From contig CANUCM010000058.1 in assembly GCA_947856675.1 (NCBI GenBank), forward strand, positions 1-39,587: 39,587 bases of DNA, given 5' to 3'. Numbering within the stretch: position 1 is the first letter of the stretch; each line of letters starts with the position of its first letter. This document shows positions 1-8,375 of the stretch, piece by piece. Position numbers and translations under genes: made by a program. The DNA is from an uncultured Clostridia bacterium. Lineage in GTDB: Bacteria > Bacillota > Clostridia > Oscillospirales > Butyricicoccaceae. The notes below the pieces were generated by a model that was not told where the DNA came from, did no database searches, and saw only the letters and a program-made list of their open reading frames with translations.

Positions 1-120
1 GGAAGCGAGCTTGACAAGCTGGTGGGGGTCAGGACGCGCCAGATTCAAAGCAAGCTCCGCAGCGTGCAGACGCTGCCGGAAGCAGAAGCGGCACAGCTGG
101 AGGAGCGGGAAAATGTTTGA
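1..120 (+). CDS. C-terminal fragment of an upstream protein (possibly DUF2130 family)
   Basis: Frame 1 is open from the window edge: GSELDKLVGVRTRQIQSKLRSVQTLPEAEAAQLEERENV*. The stop overlaps the tgt start. Family suggested by the 'GVRTRxIQxKLR.V' ending; weak. Confidence 0.5.
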   Translation, partial: GSELDKLVGVRTRQIQSKLRSVQTLPEAEAAQLEERENV

Positions 121-1243
121 GAGGATAACAGGAGCGGGAAGAGCACGGCGCGGCGTATTTTCCACGGCGCACGGGACGATCCAGACGCCTGTTTTCATGA
201 ATGTAGGTACGCAGGCAGCCATTAAAGGGGCGCTGTCTGCGGATGATTTGCGCGAAATCGGGTGCCAGGTGGAACTGTCCAACACATACCACCTGCATAT
301 CCGGCCCGGTGAGCAGGTGGTTCATGGGCTTGGAGGCCTGCACCGGTTTATGTGCTGGGACGGGCCGATTTTGACAGACAGCGGCGGGTTTCAGGTATTT
401 TCGCTGGCCAAACTGCGGAAAATCACGGAGGATGGAGTACATTTCAATGCCCATACAGACGGCCGGCGTATTTTTATGGGACCGGAAGAAAGCATGCAAA
501 TCCAGTGGGCGCTGGGGTCGGATATCGCAATGGCTTTTGATGAATGCGTGGAAAACCCGGCTCCGCATGATTACGTGGAAAAGTCCTGCGAACGCACGGC
601 ACGATGGCTGGAGCGGTGCCGTGCAGAGCTTTTGCGCCTTCAGACGCGGGAGGATACGGTGAACCCGGGACAGATGCTGTGGGGCATCAACCAAGGCGGA
701 GCGCATTTTGATCTGCGGGTTGAGCATATGAAGCGCATTGCACAGCTGGATCTGCCAGGATATGCCATCGGAGGCCTCGCGGTCGGTGAGCCGACACAGG
801 TAATGTACGATATCATTGAAGCCGTGGAGGAATACATGCCGCAAGACCGCCCGAGGTACCTGATGGGAGTGGGGACGCCGGCCAATATCATTGAAGCGGT
901 GTGGCGCGGCGTGGACTTTTTTGACTGTGTCATGCCGGCGCGCAATGCGCGGCACGGGCATTTGTTCACAAGTAAGGGTGTTATCAACCTGAACAACGCA
1001 AAGTATATTTCAGACAGCGCTCCCATTGATGAAAATTGCGGCTGCCCGGTGTGCCGCAAATATTCCCGGGCATATGTCAGACATTTGCTGCGCTCCGGGG
1101 AAATGCTGGGCATGCGGTTCGGAGTTATGCATAACCTGTATTTTTATAATCAGTTGATGGCGGATATCCGAAAGGCGCTGGATGAGGGAACGTTTGAGGC
1201 GTTCCGGCGGGAGAAGTGTGAAGTGCTGTCCCGCAGAATCTGA
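113..1243 (+). CDS. tgt: Queuine tRNA-ribosyltransferase (TGT)
   Basis: MFERITGAGRARRGVFSTAHGTIQTPVFMNVGTQAAIKG...DSGGFQVFSL...GGLAVGEP...CDCVMPARNARHG; zinc site CGCPVCRKYSRAYVRHL. ATG at 113 preferred over the ORF-track start at 11. Confidence 0.96.
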   Translation: MFERITGAGRARRGVFSTAHGTIQTPVFMNVGTQAAIKGALSADDLREIGCQVELSNTYHLHIRPGEQVVHGLGGLHRFMCWDGPILTDSGGFQVFSLAKLRKITEDGVHFNAHTDGRRIFMGPEESMQIQWALGSDIAMAFDECVENPAPHDYVEKSCERTARWLERCRAELLRLQTREDTVNPGQMLWGINQGGAHFDLRVEHMKRIAQLDLPGYAIGGLAVGEPTQVMYDIIEAVEEYMPQDRPRYLMGVGTPANIIEAVWRGVDFFDCVMPARNARHGHLFTSKGVINLNNAKYISDSAPIDENCGCPVCRKYSRAYVRHLLRSGEMLGMRFGVMHNLYFYNQLMADIRKALDEGTFEAFRREKCEVLSRRI

Positions 1244-1269
1244 AAGTTTGCTTTTTCGCGCATTTCTGC

Positions 1270-1298
1270 TTGCAATTTATAAGGGCAGCCGGTATAAT
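1270..1298 (+). promoter_or_regulatory. Sigma-A-like promoter for yajC
   Basis: TTGCAA (1270-1275), 17-nt spacer, TATAAT (1293-1298), upstream of the yajC SD AGGAGG. Confidence 0.6.
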
Positions 1299-1335
1299 AG
1301 CAATGTTAGCATTTTTTAGCACAGGAGGAAAGAAA

Positions 1336-1677
1336 ATGGGCGATTACACCGCATATATCTGGATAGTGTTGATGATAGCACTGTTCTATTTCATGCTCAT
1401 CCGTCCCCAGAAAAAGAAGGAAAAAGCAGATCGCATGCTGCGCAACAGCTTGAAACCGGGTGATCTGATTGTTACTATCGGCGGGTTTACCGGCCGCGTT
1501 CTGAACGTGAAGGACGATTTGGTCACATTTGAAACGGGTGCGGACAGAACCAAGCTGACGGTAAAAAAATGGGCCATCCAGATGAAGGAAAGCCCCGAGA
1601 GCGAGAATAAGGCTGAAGAGGCTGCTGAAAAGACCGAAAAGGCCGAAAAGCCTGAGAAGACTGAAAAGTCCGAATAA
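1336..1677 (+). CDS. yajC: Preprotein translocase subunit YajC
   Basis: Single N-terminal TM, FYFMLIRPQKKKEKADRMLRNSLKPGDLIVTIGGFTGRV; SD aggaggaaagaaaATG; adjacent to tgt; charged TEKAEKPEKTEKSE tail. Confidence 0.94.
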   Translation: MGDYTAYIWIVLMIALFYFMLIRPQKKKEKADRMLRNSLKPGDLIVTIGGFTGRVLNVKDDLVTFETGADRTKLTVKKWAIQMKESPESENKAEEAAEKTEKAEKPEKTEKSE

Positions 1678-1695
1678 TATATTCTGGAAACCGAG

Positions 1696-1743
1696 CCCTC
1701 TGCATATGTATTTTGTAAAAGATGCAATGCAGGGGGTTTTTTT
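1696..1743 (+). terminator. Intrinsic terminator downstream of yajC, abutting the next ATG
   Basis: CCCTCTGCAT (1696-1705) pairs with ATGCAGGGGG (1727-1736), followed by TTTTTTT. Confidence 0.7.
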
Positions 1744-2160
1744 ATGCTGAAAAGAAAACAAAAGACGGGGGACAGATCGTCCGGCCGGGAAGTGTCGGAG
1801 GCGGCGGTTTCTTTTCGGCGCATTGCGTGCGCGGCAGCGCTGGGACTGGGGGTTTTGCTGATCGTGCTGATGCTGTCGGCGCTGATGATATCCTGGGGCT
1901 TTGTATCGGCGCACAGTATGTATCTGTGCATGATGATTGCCGTGTTCTGTGCAGGTCTGTGCAGCGCTCTGGCGGCAGGCGGGAGCAGAAAGCGGCTGCT
2001 GTCGGCATTGCTGGCCTGCGCATTGCTGCTGGCAGTCCTGCTGGCAGCGGGGGCTGCTTTGTTTGGCGGTGCATTTGCGGCAAAAAATTTCCTGTTGGTG
2101 TTGATTATTCTGCTGATTTCGTGTATGATTGGAAGTGTTATTTCAACCGCAATACGCTAA
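1744..2160 (+). CDS. Small multi-TM membrane protein, TIGR04086-like
   Basis: 138 aa, about four hydrophobic segments, located between yajC and scfA as is typical in Clostridia. Confidence 0.75.
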   Translation: MLKRKQKTGDRSSGREVSEAAVSFRRIACAAALGLGVLLIVLMLSALMISWGFVSAHSMYLCMMIAVFCAGLCSALAAGGSRKRLLSALLACALLLAVLLAAGAALFGGAFAAKNFLLVLIILLISCMIGSVISTAIR

Positions 2161-2174
2161 AAGGAGCATCAGCT

Positions 2175-2318
2175 ATGAAACATGTCAAAACCTTGAATAA
2201 GTCCAATCTGAAAAAAACGGCTGCGGCCGGCGGCTGCGGTGAGTGCCAGACTTCTTGCCAGTCGGCCTGCAAAACGTCCTGCACCGTTGCCAACCAGAAG
2301 TGCGAAAAGCGCAGATAA
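2175..2318 (+). CDS. scfA: Six-cysteine ranthipeptide SCIFF precursor
   Basis: 47 aa: MKHVKTLNKSNLKKTAAAGGCGECQTSCQSACKTSCTVANQKCEKRR; six Cys in the SCIFF pattern; SD aaggag; radical-SAM gene immediately downstream. Confidence 0.95.
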   Translation: MKHVKTLNKSNLKKTAAAGGCGECQTSCQSACKTSCTVANQKCEKRR

Positions 2319-2393
2319 GACAGAAATAAGAGCGGCAGGCACCGAAGTCCGGATGCCTGCCGTTTTTACGCGCAAAGGAGAGAAAAATACAAG

Positions 2394-3767
2394 ATGGTTC
2401 ATTGCTTTGAGCAGGAAGGGATTCGCCTGGCGCTGGATGTGGCCAGCGGAGCCGTACATGTGCTGGACCCCATAGCCTATGAGCTGTGCACGATGCTGAC
2501 CCCGCCTCTGGAAGAGCAATGCCCGGAACAATATATCCGGGCGATGGCCGGAAAAAGCGAGGAGCAGGTACGGGAAGCGTACGAAGAGCTGTATGGGCTT
2601 TACAAGGAAGGGTTTTTGTTTTCAGAGGAAGAAAAGCTGCCCGATTCCCTTATCAAGCCTTCGGACAGCCCGGTAAAAGCGCTGTGCCTGCACGTGTCGC
2701 ACGATTGCAACCTTCGCTGCAGCTATTGTTTTGCCCAAACGGGGGACTTCGGTACCGTACGCTCTTTGATGAACGCCGAGACAGCCAAAAAGGCGATTGA
2801 TTTTGTCATCGAACGCTCGGGAAAGCGGCGGAATATCGAAGTGGACTTTTTTGGCGGGGAACCTCTGATGGCGATGGACACGGTCCGCACAACAGTGGAA
2901 TATGCCCGGGAGCAGGAAAAACTGCATGATAAAAAGTTCCGCTTTACCATTACGACAAACGGCGTTTTGCTGGATGATGAAACAACGGATTACCTGAACC
3001 GCGAAATGTCAAACATTGTTCTGTCGCTGGACGGGCGCAAAAGCGTGAATGACGCCATGCGCAAAACCGTGTCGGGCGGCGGAAGCTATGATGTGGTGCT
3101 GCCCAAAATGCAAAAGCTTGTGCAAAAGCGCGATCCGGATAAGGATTATTATGTGCGGGGTACCTATACCGCAAAGAATCTGGATTTTGTCGAGGATGTG
3201 CTGGCGCTGTACCGGGCGGGCTTTGATCAGATTTCGGTGGAGCCGGTTACGGCTCCTGACGGGTGCGGTTATGAAATCAAGGCTTCTGATCTGCCGCGGA
3301 TTCGGGAAGAATACCACCGTCTCGTCCGCACCATGGCCGAAATGCGGGACAACGGGCAATGGTTTAATTTCTTCCATTTCAATGTGGATCTTGAGCAGGG
3401 GCCCTGCGTCATTAAGCGCCTGCGCGGATGCGGTGCAGGCTGTGAATATGTGGCGGTGACCCCGGAAGGGGATATTTATCCCTGCCACCAGTTTGTCGGG
3501 GAAAAAGAATATTACATGGGCAACGTAAAGGACGGGACCTTCCACCGTGAGCGCGCCAGAGAGTTTGCGGGCGTCAATGTGTACACCCGCCCTGCGTGTC
3601 AGGATTGCTGGGCAAAGTTTTACTGCAGCGGCGGGTGCAGCGCAGCAAACTTCCACGCGCATGGCCGGATCGATCAAAGCTACGAGATAGGCTGTGAGCT
3701 TCAGAAAATGCGTTTGGAATGTGCGCTGTATCTGGCCGCGTATGAAAGCCTGAAAGAAGAAAAATAA
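2394..3767 (+). CDS. scfB: Thioether cross-link-forming SCIFF peptide maturase (radical SAM/SPASM)
   Basis: CNLRCSYC radical-SAM motif, N-terminal peptide-binding-like region, SPASM Cys motifs CGAGCEYVAVTPEGDIYPCHQF and CQDCWAKFYCSGGC; adjacent to scfA. Confidence 0.95.
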   Translation: MVHCFEQEGIRLALDVASGAVHVLDPIAYELCTMLTPPLEEQCPEQYIRAMAGKSEEQVREAYEELYGLYKEGFLFSEEEKLPDSLIKPSDSPVKALCLHVSHDCNLRCSYCFAQTGDFGTVRSLMNAETAKKAIDFVIERSGKRRNIEVDFFGGEPLMAMDTVRTTVEYAREQEKLHDKKFRFTITTNGVLLDDETTDYLNREMSNIVLSLDGRKSVNDAMRKTVSGGGSYDVVLPKMQKLVQKRDPDKDYYVRGTYTAKNLDFVEDVLALYRAGFDQISVEPVTAPDGCGYEIKASDLPRIREEYHRLVRTMAEMRDNGQWFNFFHFNVDLEQGPCVIKRLRGCGAGCEYVAVTPEGDIYPCHQFVGEKEYYMGNVKDGTFHRERAREFAGVNVYTRPACQDCWAKFYCSGGCSAANFHAHGRIDQSYEIGCELQKMRLECALYLAAYESLKEEK

Positions 3768-3775
3768 TGCGCAAA

Positions 3776-3808
3776 AGCAGCTCTTGTTTGCAAGAGCTGC
3801 TTTTTTTA
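3776..3808 (+). terminator. Intrinsic terminator of the scfAB operon
   Basis: AGCAGCTCTTG-TTTG-CAAGAGCTGCT followed by TTTTTTT. Confidence 0.9.
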
Positions 3809-4543
3809 TACCCGAATATACCGGGATGCGGCGTAACCTGTATAACCGTTGTAGGAGACCACGTACCAGTCTTCCCACTGGCCAAGAACGGTAATGCGCG
3901 CGCCGTTGTAGGCTCTGGTCAGAACAGAGGAGGAAAGAGAAGGGCGGCTTCGGATATTCAGTGAGCCGCTGCTCAGCGAAACAACGCCCTCTCTGGCGGG
4001 CTGTGCCGGGACAAACGGAATCCCGAAGTATTCGCACAAAGAAACCACCAGTGTGCGCGCAATCGTGGAGATGTTGTTTTTTATCCAGTTGGCATCCTGC
4101 GTATTGTCGTGGTAGGCAATTTCGACCAAAACGGCTGGGGCGCGCGTTTTGGCCACTTCGCCAATGTCCCGTGTCGGTACGCTGCGCACTTTTCCGGGCA
4201 GCGGATAAATGGTCATGAAATGGCTGACGATGATTTCGGCCATACGCCGGCCCGGTATGCTGGTGGGGTAGTAGTAGACGTCGGTTCCCCGAATTTGTCC
4301 GCTGAGGGAGTCGGGCGCGGCGTTGGAATGCAGTGCAAGGTAGAAATCATATTGCCCGGCATTTGCCTGACGGATGCAGTCGGCGGCAGACATGTTCGGA
4401 GTGTTTCTTCGAAATTGAATACCGCAGGAGCGAAGGTATGGCTCCATGGCATCGGCGATCAGGTTCATGTACTGTTCTTCGTTTCCGCCGGTAATGTAAG
4501 GGTTTCCTTCCTGCGTGGAAGGACTGAGATAAATTTTCGGCAT
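3806..4543 (-). CDS. N-acetylmuramoyl-L-alanine amidase with C-terminal SH3 domain
   Basis: MPKIYLSPSTQEGNPYITGGNEEQYMN...LHSNAAPD...EIAYHDN; C-terminal SH3b LSSGSLNIRSRPSLSSSVL. Start set at the ATG after SD GAGGTGA. Confidence 0.85.
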   Translation of the reverse strand: MPKIYLSPSTQEGNPYITGGNEEQYMNLIADAMEPYLRSCGIQFRRNTPNMSAADCIRQANAGQYDFYLALHSNAAPDSLSGQIRGTDVYYYPTSIPGRRMAEIIVSHFMTIYPLPGKVRSVPTRDIGEVAKTRAPAVLVEIAYHDNTQDANWIKNNISTIARTLVVSLCEYFGIPFVPAQPAREGVVSLSSGSLNIRSRPSLSSSVLTRAYNGARITVLGQWEDWYVVSYNGYTGYAASRYIRV

Positions 4544-4674
4544 GCACAATCACCTCACATAAAAAGATTCATTATCAGGATACGGGCGGGGGAGTGAAGA
4601 CGTGCACAAAAGCCGCATCCGGACATAGACTGGTATTGAAGTCATGCTTCAATTTAAACTCGGGAGGTAATAGA

Positions 4675-5544
4675 ATGCCTGATAAGGTTTCACCCGGCCC
4701 GCTTCACGGAAATCCTCTTCCCAAAGAGGCCGTTTGCATTCACACAAGGAAAGTATATGACAGCTGCCGCGACAAGGAGTGTCTGCAGGATTTGCGCGTA
4801 TACCTGACACGGTGCTCGCAGGCGGTACTGGATGGCGCCATCAATGTAAAGCCGCGTACGGCAGAGCTGCTGTGGGCGTATATCGATGTGGAGCCCATCC
4901 CGTTCAACAAGGGCTTTTACACAGTGGATGTAAAGTACTTTTACAAGGTGACGGCCGACGTGTTTGCCGGAGTAGGGCGCCCGCGTGAGATTACGGGCCT
5001 TGCAACGTACGACAAGCGGACCGTGCTGTTCGGCAGCGAGGGCAGCGTGCGCATTTTCAGTTCGCAGTACGCACCCTGCAATGGCGACATTCAAAACTTT
5101 GAAAAAACCAACCTGCCGATCGCCGTGGTAGAAGTTGTGGATCCCGTGCTGCTGGGGGTTAAGGTCGTGGACGGCCAGGGCTGCGGAGAGTGCGTGATGA
5201 ACGAAATCCCGGAGACCATTTGCGGCTGCTTTGACGATGAGCTGGTCATTTCAGATGATGGCAAGAAACTGTATGCCACTCTGGGGCAGTTCAGCATTAT
5301 CAAGCTGGAGAGAGATATCCAGCTGCTGATGCCTTCGTATGACATTTGCATGCCGGAAAAAGAATGCTCGGGCAGTTCCGATGACCCGTGTGAGCTGTTC
5401 CAGCGGTTCAAGTTCCCGGTGGATGAATTTTTCCCGCCGAAAATCAGCGACATGATCAAGGCAGGGGAGAAGGGCGGATGCGCTGCCCCCTCGCTGAACA
5501 GCTGCGGCTGCTGCCAGTCGGCCAACCAGACCAGGAGAAAATAA
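4675..5544 (+). CDS. Conserved clostridial hypothetical protein, Cys-rich C-terminus
   Basis: 289 aa with good SD (cgggaggtaatagaATG); ...EAVCIHTRKVYDSCRDKECLQDLRVYLTRC... and C-terminal GGCAAPSLNSCGCCQ. Function not recognised. Confidence 0.85.
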   Translation: MPDKVSPGPLHGNPLPKEAVCIHTRKVYDSCRDKECLQDLRVYLTRCSQAVLDGAINVKPRTAELLWAYIDVEPIPFNKGFYTVDVKYFYKVTADVFAGVGRPREITGLATYDKRTVLFGSEGSVRIFSSQYAPCNGDIQNFEKTNLPIAVVEVVDPVLLGVKVVDGQGCGECVMNEIPETICGCFDDELVISDDGKKLYATLGQFSIIKLERDIQLLMPSYDICMPEKECSGSSDDPCELFQRFKFPVDEFFPPKISDMIKAGEKGGCAAPSLNSCGCCQSANQTRRK

Positions 5545-5552
5545 CAGCTTGC

Positions 5553-5587
5553 GGGGCGCCTGCCGGATGCAGGCGCTCCGTTTTGCT
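5553..5587 (+). terminator. Intrinsic terminator
   Basis: GGGGCGCCTGC-CGGAT-GCAGGCGCTCC then GTTTTG. Confidence 0.65.
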
Positions 5588-5659
5588 GCGCGAGTTGCGC
5601 AGTTTACATAAATTAGTTGACATAAAAACTGTCTATAACGCTGATTTTTCTGCAGTCCC

Positions 5660-5688
5660 TTGATTTGCGCAGGCAAAAAAGGTATCAT
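5660..5688 (+). promoter_or_regulatory. Possible promoter upstream of the spoIIM-like gene
   Basis: TTGATT - 17 nt - TATCAT. Confidence 0.4.
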
Positions 5689-5736
5689 AGAAGCCGCGCA
5701 GCCTCCATAAAGATAAACAAAAGGGGGATGCCGCAG

Positions 5737-6336
5737 ATGAAGAATTATGATAAACGAAGGGACGAGCTTTTTTCCCGGTTTATGCCGGTGATTTGCCTGC
5801 TTTCGGCATGTTTTCTCTTGGGGGCGGTACTTGGAAGCTTCTTTGCCGCAGAATTGCCTCAGGATGCCGCACAGTACGTTGAAGTATATGCGGAAAGGGT
5901 TTCGGATGGCTCGGGAACTGCACTGTTTAAAGCGGCGTTTTGGCCTGCTTTTGTCATGCTGGCGCTTGTGTTCTTTGCAGGCTTCGGCAGACTGGGCGGT
6001 TTGGTCATTCCCGCGGTGTTTATTGTACGCGGCTTCTCCATGTCTCTGGGCATCACTGCTTTTGTGCGCACTTATGGCCTTCCTGGGTATTTGCCTGCGA
6101 TAGCGGCAGAGCTGCTGTCCGGGTTTGTTATCACCGGCTGCCTGTTTGTTTTTTCACTCATGACCTTTTCGACGTGTACGGGTGCCGGAAGGCGGGTGGG
6201 AGCGTATCGCCGCACATACGATACAGGATATTATATGGCTGCGGCGGTTTGTCTTGCGATAATTATGCTGGCGGCACTTTTATATGCGTATCTGGTGCCT
6301 CCGTTGGCGCGCGCGGCATTTTTAATTATTTCATGA
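5737..6336 (+). CDS. spoIIM: Stage II sporulation protein M-like membrane protein
   Basis: Multi-TM, ~200 aa; central segment GGLVIPAVFIVRGFSMSLGITAFV resembling SpoIIM; directly upstream of the xerD-like gene. Confidence 0.75.
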   Translation: MKNYDKRRDELFSRFMPVICLLSACFLLGAVLGSFFAAELPQDAAQYVEVYAERVSDGSGTALFKAAFWPAFVMLALVFFAGFGRLGGLVIPAVFIVRGFSMSLGITAFVRTYGLPGYLPAIAAELLSGFVITGCLFVFSLMTFSTCTGAGRRVGAYRRTYDTGYYMAAAVCLAIIMLAALLYAYLVPPLARAAFLIIS

Positions 6337-6352
6337 AAGGCGGTGTCGGAGT

Positions 6353-7243
6353 GTGGAAGCCTTGTTAGAAGAGTTCCGCAGGTATCTCACAACTGAAAAA
6401 CAGGCTTCTGGAAACACTGTGACATCATATCTGCACGATGCGTCGGCCTTTTGTCTCTGGGCAGAGCTGAAGAAGGAGGCCGACTGCGCAAAAGTTCAGC
6501 GCGGCCAGGTTGAGCAGTATTTTACGCTGCTCGAAACCGACGGGAAGTCGACGGCGACCATACAGAGAGTTCGGGCGTCTCTGACGGATTTTTTCAGAAA
6601 TATGCAAAGACGCGGCGTGATTGCGCACAACCCGGTGAAGGGGATTGCGATATGCGCGGCAAAACCCAAGGCTCCGGTTACTCTCAGCATGGATGAAGTG
6701 GAAAGGCTGCTGGCCGCAACCAATAAGGAAACGGGCCCCAAGGGCAGGCGGGACGCCGCGATGCTGGAGCTGCTGTATGCTACGGGCATGAAGGCTTCGG
6801 AACTGATACAGCTCGATGTGCAGGATGTCAATACGCGCATGGGGTTTGTGCACTGCCGCAGTGCGCGGGCAGAGCGTACAATACCGGTTTATCCTGAAGC
6901 GCTGCGGATACTCGATTCGTACATACAGAATGTGCGCATTTACATGGCGGCAGATCCCAGGCAGCAGGCGCTGTTTCTCAACCTGTCCGGGGATCGGATG
7001 ACCCGGCAGGGATTTTGGAAAATTATAAAACAATACGCCGATCTTGCGGGAATACAAAAAGATATTACGCCGCAGATGCTCAGGCATTCTTTTGCATTGC
7101 ACCTGCTTCAAAACGGCGCTGATCTTCATTCCATTCAGCGTATGCTGGGGCATACTGACATCGCGACAACGCAGACCTATGCGCGGCTGTACCAAAATGA
7201 GCTGCAGCAGGCTTATCAAAGATTCCACCCCAAAGCGAAATAG
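6353..7243 (+). CDS. XerD-like tyrosine recombinase homolog with altered catalytic residues
   Basis: GTG start. ALFLNLSGDRMTRQGFWKIIKQYADLAGIQKDITPQMLRHSFALHLLQNGADLHSIQRMLGHTDIATTQTYARLYQ matches XerD architecture; GMKASEL replaces GLRxSEL and TPQMLRH replaces TPHxLRH. Confidence 0.88.
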   Translation: MEALLEEFRRYLTTEKQASGNTVTSYLHDASAFCLWAELKKEADCAKVQRGQVEQYFTLLETDGKSTATIQRVRASLTDFFRNMQRRGVIAHNPVKGIAICAAKPKAPVTLSMDEVERLLAATNKETGPKGRRDAAMLELLYATGMKASELIQLDVQDVNTRMGFVHCRSARAERTIPVYPEALRILDSYIQNVRIYMAADPRQQALFLNLSGDRMTRQGFWKIIKQYADLAGIQKDITPQMLRHSFALHLLQNGADLHSIQRMLGHTDIATTQTYARLYQNELQQAYQRFHPKAK

Positions 7244-7250
7244 GGCGTGC

Positions 7251-7287
7251 AAAAAGCCGCCGGCATTTCCGCGGATGCCGGCGGCTT
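7251..7287 (-). terminator. Intrinsic terminator for the - strand xer gene
   Basis: AAGCCGCCGGCAT (7254-7266) / ATGCCGGCGGCTT (7275-7287); A-run at 7251-7255 gives a T-run on the - strand. Confidence 0.8.
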
Positions 7288-7303
7288 ATGTACTTGAGAT
7301 AAA

Positions 7304-8338
7304 TTATTGCTTGCGTTCTTTACCGGAAGGTTCGGAAGGGTGAAGGGCAGACAAGGGGTTTTTTTCGGCAGCGTCCCGCAGGTTGTCATCCACGACATGA
7401 GTGTAGATCATAGTGGTGTCGAGGTTTTCGTGGCCCAGAACTTCCTTAAGGGTTCGCACATCAACGCCGTTTTGATACATCAGGGTGGCTGCCGTGTGCC
7501 GCAGTTTGTGTGCGGAGCAATGTTTCTGGCTCAGGCCGGCCTGTTTCAGGTGTTTTCCCACGAGCCATTTTACCGTCTGGACGCTGATTCTGTTATGCTG
7601 CTTGCTGATAAACAATGCGTCGCCCGCAGAAGGAGAGGGAGGAAGCCGGTGAGGGAGGTATGCTTCAATGGCTTCAAGGCAGGCGGCATTGAGGTAAACG
7701 AACCGTTCTTTGTTGCCTTTGCCCAACACACGCAGACGTTCGTCGTCACGGCTCAAATCCGAAAGGTTGATGCCGACCAGCTCTGATACACGCAGGCCGC
7801 AGTTTAAAAACAAAGTGAGTATGCAATAATCTCTCTCTTTAAAAGGACCGTCAATGGACTGCAGGAGAGTGAGGCTCTCTTTGAGCGTTAAAAACTTGGG
7901 GAGGCTTTTCCTGGCTTTGGGAGTGTCCAGGCTGACGGTGGGGTTTTCTTCAAAATAATGCTGTTTGTCACACAGGTAGCGGTAAAAAGAACGCAGTGCG
8001 GAAACCTTGCGTGCCCGTGTTCGGGCCTGGTTGCCATAAGAGGTTTTTGCACTTTTGTGAAACCTGGGGCGTTCGTTGGAAACAAACAAAAGATAATCCA
8101 AAAGATCGCTCCGGGTTACCGACCGCACAAAGGCGAGATCAACCGCCTGGATGTCGATGGAATCAAATGCGGTGTCCGGTGAAACGAGCCCGCGCTTTTG
8201 CAGCATGAAACGCAGAAAAGTACGCAAATCTAAAAAATATTCATTGACAGTCTTATGGGAACGGCCCATAATAGTTTCCATGTAGGTAAGGTATTCGCGC
8301 AGGATCGGAGAGGCGTCCTGCCATGGGCTTTTCATCAT
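7304..8338 (-). CDS. Tyrosine recombinase XerC/XerD family (canonical catalytic set)
   Basis: NCGLRVSELVGI, GKGNKERFVYL, CSAHKLRHTAATLMYQNGVDVRTLKEVLGHENLDTTMIYTHV. Confidence 0.92.
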   Translation of the reverse strand: MMKSPWQDASPILREYLTYMETIMGRSHKTVNEYFLDLRTFLRFMLQKRGLVSPDTAFDSIDIQAVDLAFVRSVTRSDLLDYLLFVSNERPRFHKSAKTSYGNQARTRARKVSALRSFYRYLCDKQHYFEENPTVSLDTPKARKSLPKFLTLKESLTLLQSIDGPFKERDYCILTLFLNCGLRVSELVGINLSDLSRDDERLRVLGKGNKERFVYLNAACLEAIEAYLPHRLPPSPSAGDALFISKQHNRISVQTVKWLVGKHLKQAGLSQKHCSAHKLRHTAATLMYQNGVDVRTLKEVLGHENLDTTMIYTHVVDDNLRDAAEKNPLSALHPSEPSGKERKQ

Positions 8339-8375
8339 AATACCGCCTCATTTCACAGAGATAGGAGCGCAGGAT

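Noticed and set aside
29-961. 310-aa - strand ORF antisense to tgt
   Set aside because: Fully inside the well-supported tgt gene on the other strand; no domain signal.
1600-1677. Repetitive Lys/Glu tail of YajC (EKTEKAEKPEKTEKSE)
   Set aside because: Low-complexity charged C-terminal tails are common in YajC and similar membrane proteins; no evidence of special function.
3009-4037. 342-aa - strand ORF across the end of scfB and the amidase
   Set aside because: Antisense to scfB, spans a strong terminator, and is out of frame with the recognised amidase.
5614-5640. TTGACA near 5618 as a -35 element paired with TATAAC
   Set aside because: Spacer only about 11 nt, too short for a sigma-A promoter; the TTGATT-17-TATCAT pair downstream fits better.
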